Shown: positions 1-9,656, numbered from the stretch's first letter. The stretch: DNA of 64,000 nucleotides from Butyrivibrio sp. (GCA_015056565.1 SVGB01000002.1:186001-250000), one strand, 5' to 3'. Notes: generated by a model from the letters alone, not told the origin. Program-made: numbers and translations.

Positions 1-11
1 TTCATAAATGC

Positions 12-44
12 AAAATAAAAAAGTCCTCGTAAATTCGAGGACTT
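12..44 (-). terminator. Intrinsic terminator of tRNA-Leu
   Basis: A 9-bp perfect stem (21-29 with 36-44, loop TAAATT) follows the tRNA on the minus strand. Reading minus, it is followed by TTTTATTTT (20 down to 12). This is a textbook Rho-independent terminator just after the tRNA 3' end. Confidence 0.85.
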
Positions 45-50
45 AGTTAG

Positions 51-133
51 TGCCGGCAGTGGGACTTGAACCCACACGTGGTTACCCACAACAGATTTTG
101 AGTCTGCATCGTCTGCCATTCCGACATGCCGGC
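51..133 (-). tRNA. tRNA-Leu (anticodon CAA)
   Basis: The minus strand folds into a class II tRNA. The acceptor stem pairs 133-127 with 58-52, with discriminator A at 51. The anticodon loop is CTCAAAA, flanked by GCAGA and TCTGT, which gives anticodon CAA and reads UUG. There is a long variable arm (GTGGGTAACCACG region) and a T arm GTGGG-TTCAAGT-CCCAC. CCA is not encoded. The long variable arm and CAA anticodon together identify leucine. Confidence 0.95.
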
Positions 134-141
134 ACATATGT

Positions 142-167
142 AAGCTGTGGTCACCCACAGCTTTTTT
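142..167 (+). terminator. Plus-strand hairpin with T-run upstream of tRNA-Leu
   Basis: Stem AAGCTGTGG (142-150) pairs with CCACAGCTT (155-163) around loop TCAC, followed on the plus strand by six T. On the minus strand the same hairpin has no T-run. It would therefore stop plus-strand transcription running antisense through the tRNA, or form a processing hairpin between the upstream gene and the tRNA. Confidence 0.5.
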
Positions 168-216
168 AGTTTAGCACAGTAGTTACCCTTATTCAAGAAG
201 TAAAATCAGTCTTTGC

Positions 217-513
217 TCAGACATAGCAATGTTCCTCAGTAAGTCTCAGCCTCTTGTCGTTCACAACAGCTCCTGTGATCTCAAGTCTTGGCCCTTTTGC
301 CCCAAGGCTCTTTCTGCCTTCCAGGATCAAATGGATCTTCTTGTCCTCTGTCATATACTCTTCAAATACCTCATCCGAAGTATCAGCCCCATCAAGTACC
401 TTTTTAAAATCTCCAATAAAAGCTGGAATAATGATGGCTCCAATGCTCTGGCCCTGCAAAGGTCCGTAGATTGAAACCACCTCATGAAGTAAAAGCTTTC
501 TCAGTTCGTCCAT
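217..513 (-). CDS. Small conserved-looking hypothetical protein (98 aa)
   Basis: I do not recognise the family. The product is soluble, mixed alpha/beta in composition, and has no signal peptide or membrane segment. An in-frame ATG at 522 touches the GGGGG ribosome site directly, so the second ATG (513, nine bases from GGGGG) is the better start. It lies about 30 bp downstream of the pyrophosphatase gene on the same strand and may be cotranscribed with it. The Shine-Dalgarno region reads TTGGGGGA, which can pair with the C-rich sRNAs proposed at 59.8-60.4 kb. Confidence 0.6.
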   Translation of the reverse strand: MDELRKLLLHEVVSIYGPLQGQSIGAIIIPAFIGDFKKVLDGADTSDEVFEEYMTEDKKIHLILEGRKSLGAKGPRLEITGAVVNDKRLRLTEEHCYV

Positions 514-546
514 ACTTAGCATCCCCCAATACTTAGTATAATATTT

Positions 547-2199
547 TTACTGCTGCATTGCCTCAACAATTGCAGGCAGAAGCTGTTTTTTTCTTGAGAC
601 AACACCTGGAAGTATCACGCTGTTCCCCTCAGCTGAAAGACCAAATGCACTGTTAATAGTGTGAAGGGCCTTATTACCAGAAAAAATGATCTCTGATGAT
701 TCGTCGATGATATTGGTGAGCATAAAGAATATCATATCAAGACCGTCATCACCTGTAACACTCTTAAGCTCTGGCTCGATCCTGTTCTTTATCTCAATAA
801 GTTCTTCAGAACTCATGGAATTGATCTGTCCTATTCCAATTGTCATATCATCTACTGTGAATTTCTTGAAGTCCTGATGAAGGATCTCAGTAGCACTCTT
901 ACCACTTAAGTTTGATCCTGCATGGAACATTTCTTTTGCAAATTCCTCGTAATCTATTGAAGCTATCTTAGACAGCTCCTCTCCTGCATTTCTGTCCACC
1001 TGGGTGCATGTGGGTGATCTGAACATCAGCGTATCTGAAAGGATGGCTGCAAGAAGAAGTCCTGCAGTTGTAGGATCTATCTCTACTCCATACTCTTTGT
1101 ACATCAGATAGATGATGGTGCAGGTTGATCCAAGAGGCTGATTTCTGAAGAACACAGGGCCTGATGTCTCAATTGTACGAAGTCTGTGGTGATCTATTAT
1201 CTCCAGAATTTCAGCAGAATCCGCTCCGTTGACAGCCTGGTTCTTTTCGTTGTGGTCCACAAGGATAAGCTGCTTTTTGTGAGCGCCAAGGAAATTCCTT
1301 CGGCTGATCATTCCAATGTAGTTATCATTCTTATCAAGGACCGGGAAATACCTGTGTCTCATGGAAGCCATCACTTCCTGGATATCCTCGATAAAGTCGT
1401 CCATATAGAAGGTAGCCAGATTATCTTTTTTCATGATGTAATCTATTGGCATACTCTGATTTATAAGTCTTGCAACAACGAAGGTGTCATGAGGTGTTGT
1501 GATTATCTTGGTTCCATGCTCATTTGCCTGACTCTTGATAGTCCTTGTAACCTCAGCTCCTTCACAGACAATGATGCAGGAAGCTTCAAGCTCAATAGCA
1601 CACAGCTGTGTCTCATATCTGTTACCAAGTATTACAACATCGCCCTTTTCAATGACATTTTCCATCATCTCAGGACTGGCAGCAGCTATTACTACTTTGC
1701 CGTTTTCAAGGCTGTCATCAATGTTTCCAACAATGAGCTCTCCATCAAGGGTCTCAACGATATTTCTATAAGAAGTTCTTGCCTGTGACAGAATGTGAGG
1801 ATCGATCACATCCATATAGGTCTCAACAATGTCATTGGTTGTAACGATACCGGCAAGCTTATCTCCTTCAGTTGCACAAAGCGTAACAACGTCAGCATCT
1901 CTCATCTTGGTCCAGGCATTTTTCAAGGATAGGTCGCTGGAAACGCCGTCGAGTCTTCTGATCTCCATATCCCTTACCTGAGTCCTGACATCTTTGATAT
2001 ATGCAGGAACATCCACTCCAAAGTGAGATAAAACAAACTGGGTCTCCTCATTAAGATGACCTGCCCTGCATGCTATATAATTGCCCCCAAAGGCCTTGTT
2101 TTTGAGATTGGCATAAGTTATCGCAGCACAGATAGAGTCTGTATCCGGATTCTTATGACCAGTCACAAAAATTGGTCTGTTATCTTCAATATTGTTCAT
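547..2199 (-). CDS. ppaC: Manganese-dependent inorganic pyrophosphatase with CBS and DRTGG regulatory domains
   Basis: Predicted to hydrolyse pyrophosphate to two phosphates in the cytoplasm. DHH-family motifs are visible: GHKNPDTDS at residues 14-22, VDHN around 314-317 and IDHHR around 335-339. The catalytic halves are separated by an insert at roughly 75-305. That insert reads as CBS (75-130), DRTGG (150-245) and CBS (255-305), which is the arrangement of CBS-PPases of about 550 residues; in that family adenine nucleotides and diadenosine polyphosphates regulate activity. The length of 550 fits exactly. The ATG has a strong GGAGG ribosome site. The regulatory behaviour is family knowledge, not seen here. 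Confidence 0.93.
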   Translation of the reverse strand: MNNIEDNRPIFVTGHKNPDTDSICAAITYANLKNKAFGGNYIACRAGHLNEETQFVLSHFGVDVPAYIKDVRTQVRDMEIRRLDGVSSDLSLKNAWTKMRDADVVTLCATEGDKLAGIVTTNDIVETYMDVIDPHILSQARTSYRNIVETLDGELIVGNIDDSLENGKVVIAAASPEMMENVIEKGDVVILGNRYETQLCAIELEASCIIVCEGAEVTRTIKSQANEHGTKIITTPHDTFVVARLINQSMPIDYIMKKDNLATFYMDDFIEDIQEVMASMRHRYFPVLDKNDNYIGMISRRNFLGAHKKQLILVDHNEKNQAVNGADSAEILEIIDHHRLRTIETSGPVFFRNQPLGSTCTIIYLMYKEYGVEIDPTTAGLLLAAILSDTLMFRSPTCTQVDRNAGEELSKIASIDYEEFAKEMFHAGSNLSGKSATEILHQDFKKFTVDDMTIGIGQINSMSSEELIEIKNRIEPELKSVTGDDGLDMIFFMLTNIIDESSEIIFSGNKALHTINSAFGLSAEGNSVILPGVVSRKKQLLPAIVEAMQQ

Positions 2200-2260
2200 T
2201 TATTGTCCTCCAAACGTACAAGAAGTGTACCACTCCTTATGTCGAGTATCAAGAAATTTT

Positions 2261-3991
2261 TCAAGCAAACTGAGAGTTATATAGTTCACTATAAAAGCCC
2301 TTTTTGTCAAGAAGTTCCATATGGCTTCCCTGTTCAATGATATGGCCATCCTTCATCACAAGGATAATGTCAGCTTCCCTGATAGTTGAAAGTCGGTGCG
2401 CAACAATAAAGCTGGTCCTTCCCTGCATCATCTTATTGAAAGCCTTCTGGATGCGGATCTCAGTTCTTGTATCGATCGAGGATGTAGCCTCATCAAGTAT
2501 CAGCATAGGTGGTACATTTAACATTACCCTTGTAATGCAAAGAAGCTGTTTCTGTCCCTGGGATAAGCTTCCTCCATTTTCAGATATGACAGTGTCATAC
2601 CCATCCGGAAGTCTTTTAATAAAACTGTGGGCATGGGATGCCTTGGCAGACTCTATTATCTCTTCATCAGAAAACCCCTCTCTTCCAAGAGTAATATTCT
2701 CCCTGATGGTTCCTGCCCTTAGCCAGGTCTCCTGAAGGACCATACCAAAATTCATTCTAAGGTCTCTTCTCTTAAGAAGCCTTATGTCATGTCCGTCGAT
2801 ATTTATTGAGCCGCCATCCACATCGTAAAAACGCATCAAAAGATTGATGAGCGTAGTCTTTCCAGAGCCAGTAGGTCCAACAATGGCTACTCTCTCACCT
2901 TTTTTGATGTTAAGATCAAGGTCCTCAATAAGGCTATTTTTCTTGTAATAGGAAAAAGAAACATCACTTATCTTTACATTTCCATTAAGCGCATCACAAA
3001 GATCATCTGCACTCTCATCAGAAGCCTCTTTTTCTTCGCTGATAAGCTCAAATACTCTTTCAGCACATGCAAGGGCATTTTGAAGCTCTGTTATGACACC
3101 TGAAATCTCATTGAATGGCTTGGTGTACTGATTGGCATAGCTAAGGAAGATAGTAAGTCCTCCAACTGTCATCATGCCTCCAAGGCACACAAATGACCCA
3201 AAGAGGGCTACAGCAGCATAAACGATATTGTTTATAAACCTCGTTCCAGGATTAGTAAGGGATGAAATAAATGTCGCCTTTACGCTTGTTTCTTCAAGCC
3301 TGTCATTGATCTTATCAAAGACATCTAAATTTTCATCCTCATGAGCAAATGCCTTAACAACAGACAGATTTCCCACCATCTCATCAACAAAGGATGTCTG
3401 GTCTGCCCTTGCAGCGCTCTGGTCTTTAAAAAGCGAAAAGCTCTTAGTTGCAATAAATTTTGCAAGGAAAAGAGACAGTGGAGTCAAAACTACAACAATA
3501 ATAGCTATAGTCCAGTTCAAATAAAACATGAACGCCAATGTTCCTGCTATTGTCACAACTCCTGTAAACAGTTGTGTAAAGCCCATAAGCAGTCCGTCAG
3601 CAAAAAGGTCCACATCAGATATTATCCTTGATACGATCTCACCGGTTGGCTTTTTATCAAGGAACGAAAGCGGCAGCACCTGAAGCCTTTCAAAGGCATC
3701 TTTCCTGACATCGCTGACCACATTAAAGGTGATCCTGTTGTTGATCCTGTTCATATACCACTGGGCAAAAGAAATAAACACAACGCAGACTGCTACTTTG
3801 ATAAGTATCCTGGTAACCTGTTTAAAATCCACAGCCCCTTCACCTACAAGAAGGTCAATGGCATTTCCAACAAGTATAGGTACGTACAGTGACAATAGAG
3901 CTGTCAGAGCAGCCAGCAGCATGGATATTGCAATAAGGAAATGATACTTCGAAACATATCGGAAGACCTTTTTTAAGGTATTTTTCTTCAT
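2261..3991 (-). CDS. ABC exporter half-transporter, catalytically competent subunit
   Basis: A 576-residue type IV ABC exporter half, with an N-terminal six-helix membrane domain (about 1-310) and a C-terminal ATPase domain. Walker A is GPTGSGKTT and Walker B ends LILDEATSSID, so the catalytic Glu is present. Its signature is LSQGQ rather than LSGGQ. It is the second gene of a pair: its ATG overlaps the stop of the upstream subunit (ATGA) and has a GGAGG site. With its partner it should form a heterodimeric exporter in the cytoplasmic membrane. The substrate cannot be told from sequence; multidrug or lipid-like export is the usual guess. Confidence 0.9.
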   Translation of the reverse strand: MKKNTLKKVFRYVSKYHFLIAISMLLAALTALLSLYVPILVGNAIDLLVGEGAVDFKQVTRILIKVAVCVVFISFAQWYMNRINNRITFNVVSDVRKDAFERLQVLPLSFLDKKPTGEIVSRIISDVDLFADGLLMGFTQLFTGVVTIAGTLAFMFYLNWTIAIIVVVLTPLSLFLAKFIATKSFSLFKDQSAARADQTSFVDEMVGNLSVVKAFAHEDENLDVFDKINDRLEETSVKATFISSLTNPGTRFINNIVYAAVALFGSFVCLGGMMTVGGLTIFLSYANQYTKPFNEISGVITELQNALACAERVFELISEEKEASDESADDLCDALNGNVKISDVSFSYYKKNSLIEDLDLNIKKGERVAIVGPTGSGKTTLINLLMRFYDVDGGSINIDGHDIRLLKRRDLRMNFGMVLQETWLRAGTIRENITLGREGFSDEEIIESAKASHAHSFIKRLPDGYDTVISENGGSLSQGQKQLLCITRVMLNVPPMLILDEATSSIDTRTEIRIQKAFNKMMQGRTSFIVAHRLSTIREADIILVMKDGHIIEQGSHMELLDKKGFYSELYNSQFA

Positions 3992-5712
3992 ACCGCGCCC
4001 TCCTTCTTATACTGAGAATCATAGATTTCCCTGTATGTATCACATTTGATCAAAAGCTCATCGCTAGTGCCAATGCCAGCAACCTTACCATCATCCAGGA
4101 CAATTATGCGGTCGCATGAAAGAACTGATGACGCTCTCTGGGATACAATAAAAGTTGTTGGCGGATTGTCCATGGCTGCAATGGCCTCACGAAGCTTTTT
4201 ATCCGTAAGAAAATCCAATGCCGATGCGCTGTCGTCTAATATAAGTATTTCAGGCTTCCTTACCAGCGCCCTTGCAATAGTGAGCCTCTGTTTCTGTCCT
4301 CCAGAAAAATTCTTACCACCCTGAGCAACCTCTTCATCAAGGCCCTTTTCCTTACCATCCACAATTTCTTTCGCCTGAGCAATAGAAAGCGCCTCATTAA
4401 TCTCTTCATCAGTTGCATCATTCTTACCCCAGCGCAGATTATCTCTTATGGTTCCCTGAAAAAGAACTGCCTTCTGAGGCACAATACCAATTCTCTCCCT
4501 CAGGGCATCCAATTTATACTCTTTTACATTTCTACCATCAATTAAGACAGCACCTTTTCTTACATCATAAAATCTTGGGATGAGATTTATAAGGGTTGTC
4601 TTGCCACTGCCAGTTCCGCCAATAACGCCAATCCTCTCGCCTCTTTTTATCCTGATATTAAGGTCTTCAAGAGAATCTTCCACATCATTTTCATATCTCA
4701 TGGAAACATCATCAAATTCAATATGGTAGTCTGATGAAGAAAACTCTAAAACTGTCCCATCCTTCATGGAAGACTTAAGTTCAAGCATCTCCTCTACTCT
4801 GTTTCCAGAGGCGATTGCCCTTGTGACAGTAAGGATCAGATTGGCAAACTTTATAAGCTCAACCAATATCTGCGCCATATAATTATAAAGAGCTACAACC
4901 TGACCCTGGGTTAAGTCTCCCAAGTCAACCAGAAAAGCTGCCCTGTATATAAGGAAAGCGACTGCCAGATTAAGGATTGCATAAGTTAGCGGGTTCATCA
5001 GAGCTGTGATACTTCCCACAAATATCTGAAGCTGCTTTAGGGCATTATTTTTCACACTGAACTTTTCTTTTTCATCATTCTCTAAAGAAAATGCTCTGAT
5101 CACTCTTACGCCTGTATGATTTTCTCTCGTAAGTGACAAAAGCCCATCAAGCCCTGTCTGGATCTGACCATAGCGAGGAATGCTCCATCTCATGATAAGT
5201 CCCACAACCAAAAACAAAAGGATTATGGTCACAAGAAAAATAAGAGCCTGCCTTGAATTTATGGTAAAAGCCATGACCATAGCTCCAAAGACCACAAAAG
5301 GCGAGCGAAGAAGAAGCCTTATTGTAAGGTTTACTCCCTGCTGTACCTGATTGATATCGCTGGTCATCCTGGTTATCATTGCCGATGTTCCAACACGGTC
5401 AATATCTGCATATGAAAGCTTTTGTATATTGTCAAAAAGAGCTCTTTTTACCTTCTTGGCAAAGCCAGCTGCAGCTCTCGCAGCAAAAAACTGTGCTGTC
5501 ACTGCGCAGCCAAAGCCAATAAAACAAAGTAGTATGAGAACAAGGCACATATTAATGATATGCTGCCTGTCTCCGCCGCCAATACCCCTGTCTATCATTG
5601 ATGCAATGACAAGGGGAACAAAGAGTTCAAATGATGCTTCAAGGAGCTTAAAGAGCGGTCCAAGAATAGTCTCTTTTTTATATTCCTTTAAATATACAAG
5701 TAGCTTTTTCAT
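3988..5712 (-). CDS. ABC exporter half-transporter, subunit with degenerate ATP site
   Basis: A 574-residue ABC exporter half with six predicted helices and a C-terminal ATPase domain. Walker A is GGTGSGKTT and the signature is canonical FSGGQKQRL. Walker B ends LILDDSASALD, so the catalytic Glu is replaced by Asp. In heterodimeric exporters of the TM287/288 type this marks the subunit carrying the non-hydrolysing site. An upstream in-frame TTG (5724) overlaps the methyltransferase stop, but the ATG at 5712 has GAGG six bases before it and is preferred. It precedes its partner gene in the same operon. Confidence 0.9.
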   Translation of the reverse strand: MKKLLVYLKEYKKETILGPLFKLLEASFELFVPLVIASMIDRGIGGGDRQHIINMCLVLILLCFIGFGCAVTAQFFAARAAAGFAKKVKRALFDNIQKLSYADIDRVGTSAMITRMTSDINQVQQGVNLTIRLLLRSPFVVFGAMVMAFTINSRQALIFLVTIILLFLVVGLIMRWSIPRYGQIQTGLDGLLSLTRENHTGVRVIRAFSLENDEKEKFSVKNNALKQLQIFVGSITALMNPLTYAILNLAVAFLIYRAAFLVDLGDLTQGQVVALYNYMAQILVELIKFANLILTVTRAIASGNRVEEMLELKSSMKDGTVLEFSSSDYHIEFDDVSMRYENDVEDSLEDLNIRIKRGERIGVIGGTGSGKTTLINLIPRFYDVRKGAVLIDGRNVKEYKLDALRERIGIVPQKAVLFQGTIRDNLRWGKNDATDEEINEALSIAQAKEIVDGKEKGLDEEVAQGGKNFSGGQKQRLTIARALVRKPEILILDDSASALDFLTDKKLREAIAAMDNPPTTFIVSQRASSVLSCDRIIVLDDGKVAGIGTSDELLIKCDTYREIYDSQYKKEGAV

Positions 5713-5720
5713 CAGATTCC

Positions 5721-7238
5721 TCAATAATTTATTCTAAGACCCTTAGGATAGTGATTTTTAAGCATTCCACCAGCAAGTTTTGCCCATCCGATGCTGTAAC
5801 CATCACATGTTACAAGGCACCAGCCTTTTTTCTTATATAGATCATCACCTGACCTTAGTCTTAAAGTCTGTCCATTTAAGTACTGCCTTATATCCTGGCT
5901 ATCAGATAGTATATCAAAAGTCAGGTTGCAGGAAGAATCATTTAGCGCCAGTGCCAGTGCATGGGATGGTTCAAATCTTCCCTTCTTAACTTCACCAAGA
6001 TGCAGTCCCGGCCTTAACACCTTAAGCCCAACTGGTGATGGCATGTCAGAAGGAGCAAGATATAGCTGATCGCCAAAAGAGAGAAATCCTCCAGCTAATG
6101 AATCTCCATCAGAAAGAGAAATAACTGTATCGCCGTTCTTTACATCTATCTTGCCATCTGAAAGCTTAAGTGTTTCAGCAGCAAATTCTATAAATGGTTT
6201 TATCTGTTCTGCCTTAGCTCTTACAAATCGTCCACCTGGGACATAGCTTTTTACGGAATCGCTCCTGTATTCTCCATCTCTTTCAAGAACACATAAGAAG
6301 TGGCCTTCACCACGAACCTTATGGGGCCACAGGCGGACAGATCTTCCTGTTTCGAAAAGAGCTCTTTCATCAGCAGGCGCATCAGCGTTGACCCACAAAG
6401 TCCTTCCATTTTCCATGCCTCCAATAAGCTCTACTTCTTTTACATGGAAATCCTTATGTTTTAACAGGAATTCATAGATATTCTGTTCATTTTCCTCAGG
6501 AGAAAAGGTACAGGTAGAATAGACGATCCTTCCTCCAGGAAGCAGCATTTTTGCTGCATTGTCCAGGATTTCTTTTTGACGCTGCGCACATAGTTTTACA
6601 TTGTTTAAGGACCACTCTGAAAGAGCGATCTCATTCTTCCTGAACATTCCTTCACCTGAACATGGGGCATCCACAAGGATCTTATTGAAATAGCCTTCAA
6701 ATTTCTCGGACAGGCAAAAAGAATCTTCTGAAACCACCATGGCGTTCCTTATGCCCATTCTCTCTATGTTAAGGGACAGTATCTTTGCTCTGTCTCTATT
6801 TATCTCGTTTGTAACTAATATTCCCTGGCCTTTTAGTGCGCCAGCTATCTGGGTTGACTTACCCCCTGGTGCAGCACACAGGTCCAGAACATGGTCTTTT
6901 GGCCTTGGATCGAGGAAATGTACAGGGGCCATGGCACTAGGCTCCTGAATATAGTAAAGCCCCGCCTCATGATAGGGATGCTTTCCTGGCGCCACATTCT
7001 CATCATAGTAAAAGCCAGTCTCCTCCCAGGGGACCTTTGAAAACACATTGTTTTTTGCTGCCTCTTTACCGTTTAATGCATCGAAAAGTTCTTCTTTACT
7101 GCAGCATTTGCTTTTATTTATGCGAAAAGCATGAAACCTTTCATCCTCAGTATCAAAGGCATCAATAAATTCTGTATATTCTTTATCTGAAAAGAGGTTT
7201 TCCATCCTCTCTAAAAATTCTTTTGGTAACGTACTCAT
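5721..7238 (-). CDS. NOL1/NOP2/Sun-family RNA m5C methyltransferase (RsmF/RsmB-like)
   Basis: Likely methylates a cytosine of rRNA (or tRNA) at C5 using SAM. Visible motifs are SAM motif I LDLCAAPGGKS (residues 118-128), motif IV DAPCSGEGMFRKN (190-202) with one conserved Cys, and motif VI STCTFSPEEN (241-250) with the second. The C-terminal 200 residues fit the RsmF-type C-terminal plus PUA-like region seen in Gram-positive members. The open frame runs back to 7397 through the preceding terminator, but the product should start at the ATG at 7238 (MSTLPKEF), giving 505 residues. The target nucleotide is not determinable here. Confidence 0.9.
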   Translation of the reverse strand: MSTLPKEFLERMENLFSDKEYTEFIDAFDTEDERFHAFRINKSKCCSKEELFDALNGKEAAKNNVFSKVPWEETGFYYDENVAPGKHPYHEAGLYYIQEPSAMAPVHFLDPRPKDHVLDLCAAPGGKSTQIAGALKGQGILVTNEINRDRAKILSLNIERMGIRNAMVVSEDSFCLSEKFEGYFNKILVDAPCSGEGMFRKNEIALSEWSLNNVKLCAQRQKEILDNAAKMLLPGGRIVYSTCTFSPEENEQNIYEFLLKHKDFHVKEVELIGGMENGRTLWVNADAPADERALFETGRSVRLWPHKVRGEGHFLCVLERDGEYRSDSVKSYVPGGRFVRAKAEQIKPFIEFAAETLKLSDGKIDVKNGDTVISLSDGDSLAGGFLSFGDQLYLAPSDMPSPVGLKVLRPGLHLGEVKKGRFEPSHALALALNDSSCNLTFDILSDSQDIRQYLNGQTLRLRSGDDLYKKKGWCLVTCDGYSIGWAKLAGGMLKNHYPKGLRINY

Positions 7239-7253
7239 CTTAAAATCCTTACA

Positions 7254-7283
7254 AAAAAGGCTGGCCGTTAGGCCAGCCTTTTT
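7254..7283 (-). terminator. Terminator of rny (bidirectional)
   Basis: Perfect hairpin AAAAAGGCTGGCC-GTTA-GGCCAGCCTTTTT between the rny stop and the methyltransferase start. It has T-runs in both directions, so it ends rny transcription on the minus strand. Confidence 0.85.
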
Positions 7284-7305
7284 GAATGCTTTGAAAAAGT
7301 GATAA

Positions 7306-8853
7306 TTACTTGGCGTAATCTGTTGCTCTGCTCTCTCTGATGATATTAACCTTGATCTGTCCGGGATATTCCATCTCGTCCTCAATCTTCTTGGCAATAT
7401 CGCGAGCCATAATTACCATATCTTCATCTGTAACCTGCTCAGGAACAACCATTACTCTGACTTCTCTACCAGCCTGAATAGCAAATGAGTGATCAACACC
7501 CTTAAAGCTATTAGTGATGTCCTCGAGTTCTTTTAATCTGGATGTGTAAGTTTCAAGAGTCTCTCTTCTAGCACCAGGTCTAGCTGATGAAATTGTATCA
7601 GCAGCCTGTACAAGAACTGCTATAAGTGACTGTGGCTCTACGTCTCCGTGATGAGCCTCAACTGCGTTGATAACAACCTGTGATTCCTTGTACTTCCTAC
7701 AGATATCTACACCAAGCTGAATATGTGAGCCCTCAAGCTCGTGGTCAACAGCTTTACCGATATCATGTAAAAGACCAGCTCTCTTAGCTACTCTAACATC
7801 AAGTCCAAGCTCTGATGCCATAAGTCCACACAGCTGTGCAACTTCTACAGAATGCTTAAGTACATTCTGACCATAACTTGTTCTAAACATCATACGACCA
7901 AGGATCTTGATAACTTCAGGATGAAGACCATGAACACCTGCCTCAATAGCAGCGTTCTCACCTTCCTCCTTGATCTTGGCAGCTACTTCTTTCTGAGCCT
8001 TTTCAACCATCTCCTCAATTCTAGCTGGGTGAATACGTCCGTCAACAATAAGCTTCTCAAGTGCTATACGGGCAACCTCTCTACGAATTGGATCGAATCC
8101 GGAAATAACTACAGCCTCAGGTGTATCATCAATGATAAGATCAACACCTGTCATAGTCTCAAGGGTCCTAATGTTTCGACCTTCTCTACCAATGATACGA
8201 CCCTTCATCTCATCATTGGGGAGCTGAACAACAGATATTGTAGTCTCAGAAACGTGATCTGCTGCGCAGCGCTGAATGGCACCTACAACAATTTCCTTGG
8301 CTCTCTTATCTGCTTCTTCCTTTGCTTCAGCTTCCATGTTCTTGATCATGATAGCTGACTCATGCTTCACATCATCTTCTACGATCTTTAAAAGATACTC
8401 TTTAGCCTGCTCGGAGGTTAAGCCAGAGATTTTTTCCAGTTCCTGTAGCCTCTGTTCATTTAACTTAGCAACCTCTTCAGTCTTCTTGTTTAAGTTTTCC
8501 TCGCGGGCACTTAAACTCTGCTCTCTTCTCTCGATCGCTTCGGATCTCTTCTCGACGTTCTCCTCTTTCTGCTGGATACGTCTCTCTGCACGCTGCATCT
8601 CATTTCTGCGATCCTTGACTTCTTTTTCAAGATCATTACGTGTTTTTAGTGACTCTTCTTTAACTTCCAAAAGTTTCTCACGCTTTGTATCTTCTGCAGT
8701 CTTGAGTGCCTCGTCAATAATCTTTCTTGCCCTCTCCTCAGCACTACCGATCTTACCATCTGCCACCTTCTTGTGGTAGTTTGATGCTAAAATCCAGGTA
8801 ATGAGAGCTGTGATGACAAGAGTTGCTACTACTGCAATAATAACAGTGGTCAT
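7306..8853 (-). CDS. rny: Ribonuclease Y
   Basis: A membrane-anchored endoribonuclease that initiates mRNA turnover. The N-terminus has one membrane helix (residues about 3-25), followed by a long Glu/Lys/Arg coiled coil to about 200. Next come a KH domain ([16 protein letters not shown] region) and an HD hydrolase domain with [11 protein letters not shown]. The length of 515 residues is the standard size. The ATG at 8853 follows a strong AGGAGG site, which itself lies in a small hairpin. It is flanked by its own promoter and terminator, so it is probably monocistronic. Confidence 0.96.
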   Translation of the reverse strand: MTTVIIAVVATLVITALITWILASNYHKKVADGKIGSAEERARKIIDEALKTAEDTKREKLLEVKEESLKTRNDLEKEVKDRRNEMQRAERRIQQKEENVEKRSEAIERREQSLSAREENLNKKTEEVAKLNEQRLQELEKISGLTSEQAKEYLLKIVEDDVKHESAIMIKNMEAEAKEEADKRAKEIVVGAIQRCAADHVSETTISVVQLPNDEMKGRIIGREGRNIRTLETMTGVDLIIDDTPEAVVISGFDPIRREVARIALEKLIVDGRIHPARIEEMVEKAQKEVAAKIKEEGENAAIEAGVHGLHPEVIKILGRMMFRTSYGQNVLKHSVEVAQLCGLMASELGLDVRVAKRAGLLHDIGKAVDHELEGSHIQLGVDICRKYKESQVVINAVEAHHGDVEPQSLIAVLVQAADTISSARPGARRETLETYTSRLKELEDITNSFKGVDHSFAIQAGREVRVMVVPEQVTDEDMVIMARDIAKKIEDEMEYPGQIKVNIIRESRATDYAK

Positions 8854-8856
8854 TAC

Positions 8857-8869
8857 AGGAGCACCTCCT
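8857..8869 (-). promoter_or_regulatory. Hairpin containing the rny Shine-Dalgarno sequence
   Basis: On the minus strand AGGAG-GTG-CTCCT is self-complementary with a three-base loop. It contains the AGGAGG ribosome-binding site, four bases before the rny ATG. Pairing would hide the site, so translation could be tuned by this fold. The stem is only 5 bp and the effect is an inference. Confidence 0.4.
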
Positions 8870-8947
8870 TATTCAATTTTCATTGTACAATATTTTGTAT
8901 AGTTAGCTTGAAATAAGCGCACTAATATACAAGATTACAACATATAA

Positions 8948-8976
8948 ATTTTACCTTTTATAATAAATTGTGTCAA
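8948..8976 (-). promoter_or_regulatory. Sigma-A promoter for rny
   Basis: Minus strand: TTGACA (8976-8971), 17-bp spacer, TAAAAT (8953-8948). The -35 is perfect and the -10 matches 5 of 6. It lies about 95 bp before the rny start codon. Confidence 0.8.
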
Positions 8977-9010
8977 TGGCAATTGCACTCGTAACAGGCA
9001 CATTTATTGG

Positions 9011-9637
9011 TCAATCATCTTCGCACCAATTCATTGCCTTTCTGATAGTGGATATCTGAAATCCCCTCCGCATAAGAAAAGCCATTATCTTCTGTTTTTC
9101 TTTATAATCAATACTCCCCGGATCATAGTGTTTCTTTTCAAGCAATACCTTTATCTGGTCAAACTCTATATCACCATTCTCCTCTGCATATAATTCTTCA
9201 ATAATTGGCAATAGCAACTCCTTACTGAGTCCCTTACCTGTCAGATCCTGCATGATCCGGTTTTTAGATCTTGTTGTCATGTGATATGAAATGTAATCCC
9301 TGGCGTATCTCTCATCATCCAGGTACTTATATGACCTCACATACTCTATAGCTTCATCAACCAGTTCTTTGGGATATAACCCTTCATCCAGCTTATCCCG
9401 TAGCTGCTTTGTAGTATAGTCTTTCTTTTGAAGCAGATTCATAGCTCTGAGCTTACATCTTTTGGAAAGCACTACGCAAATAATTTCCTCATATGCAGTC
9501 TCACTAATCTCCAATCCAATCTTAATACCATATTCCTTAAGTTCGCCCTTATATAGCACAAAAGCAAGCTCCCCGTCCAGGTATACCTTACATCTCTTCT
9601 TATCCAGTTCAATTATATCAGTACAATGCATACTCAT
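9011..9637 (-). CDS. recX: Regulatory protein RecX
   Basis: A 208-residue all-helical protein with the three-helix repeats typical of RecX, for example LLQKKDYTTKQLRDKLDEG and a C-terminal MAFLMRRGFQISTIRKAM. RecX binds RecA filaments and modulates them during SOS and recombination. It lies 63 bp downstream of recA on the same strand, the classical arrangement, with a hairpin between them that may reduce recX expression. The start could be the ATG at 9637 or the next ATG at 9631; both lie close behind GAGGGG. Confidence 0.9.
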   Translation of the reverse strand: MSMHCTDIIELDKKRCKVYLDGELAFVLYKGELKEYGIKIGLEISETAYEEIICVVLSKRCKLRAMNLLQKKDYTTKQLRDKLDEGLYPKELVDEAIEYVRSYKYLDDERYARDYISYHMTTRSKNRIMQDLTGKGLSKELLLPIIEELYAEENGDIEFDQIKVLLEKKHYDPGSIDYKEKQKIMAFLMRRGFQISTIRKAMNWCEDD

Positions 9638-9656
9638 CTTTCCCCTCTAATAAAAC

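Noticed and set aside
1186-1788. 200-codon open frame on the plus strand opposite the pyrophosphatase gene
   Set aside because: It is antisense to a clearly conserved enzyme, its product resembles nothing, and no ribosome site is seen.
7239-7397. Longer N-terminus (53 extra residues) for the RNA methyltransferase
   Set aside because: That stretch runs through the rny terminator and the 3' end of rny, with no ribosome site. The family N-terminus starts at the ATG at 7238.
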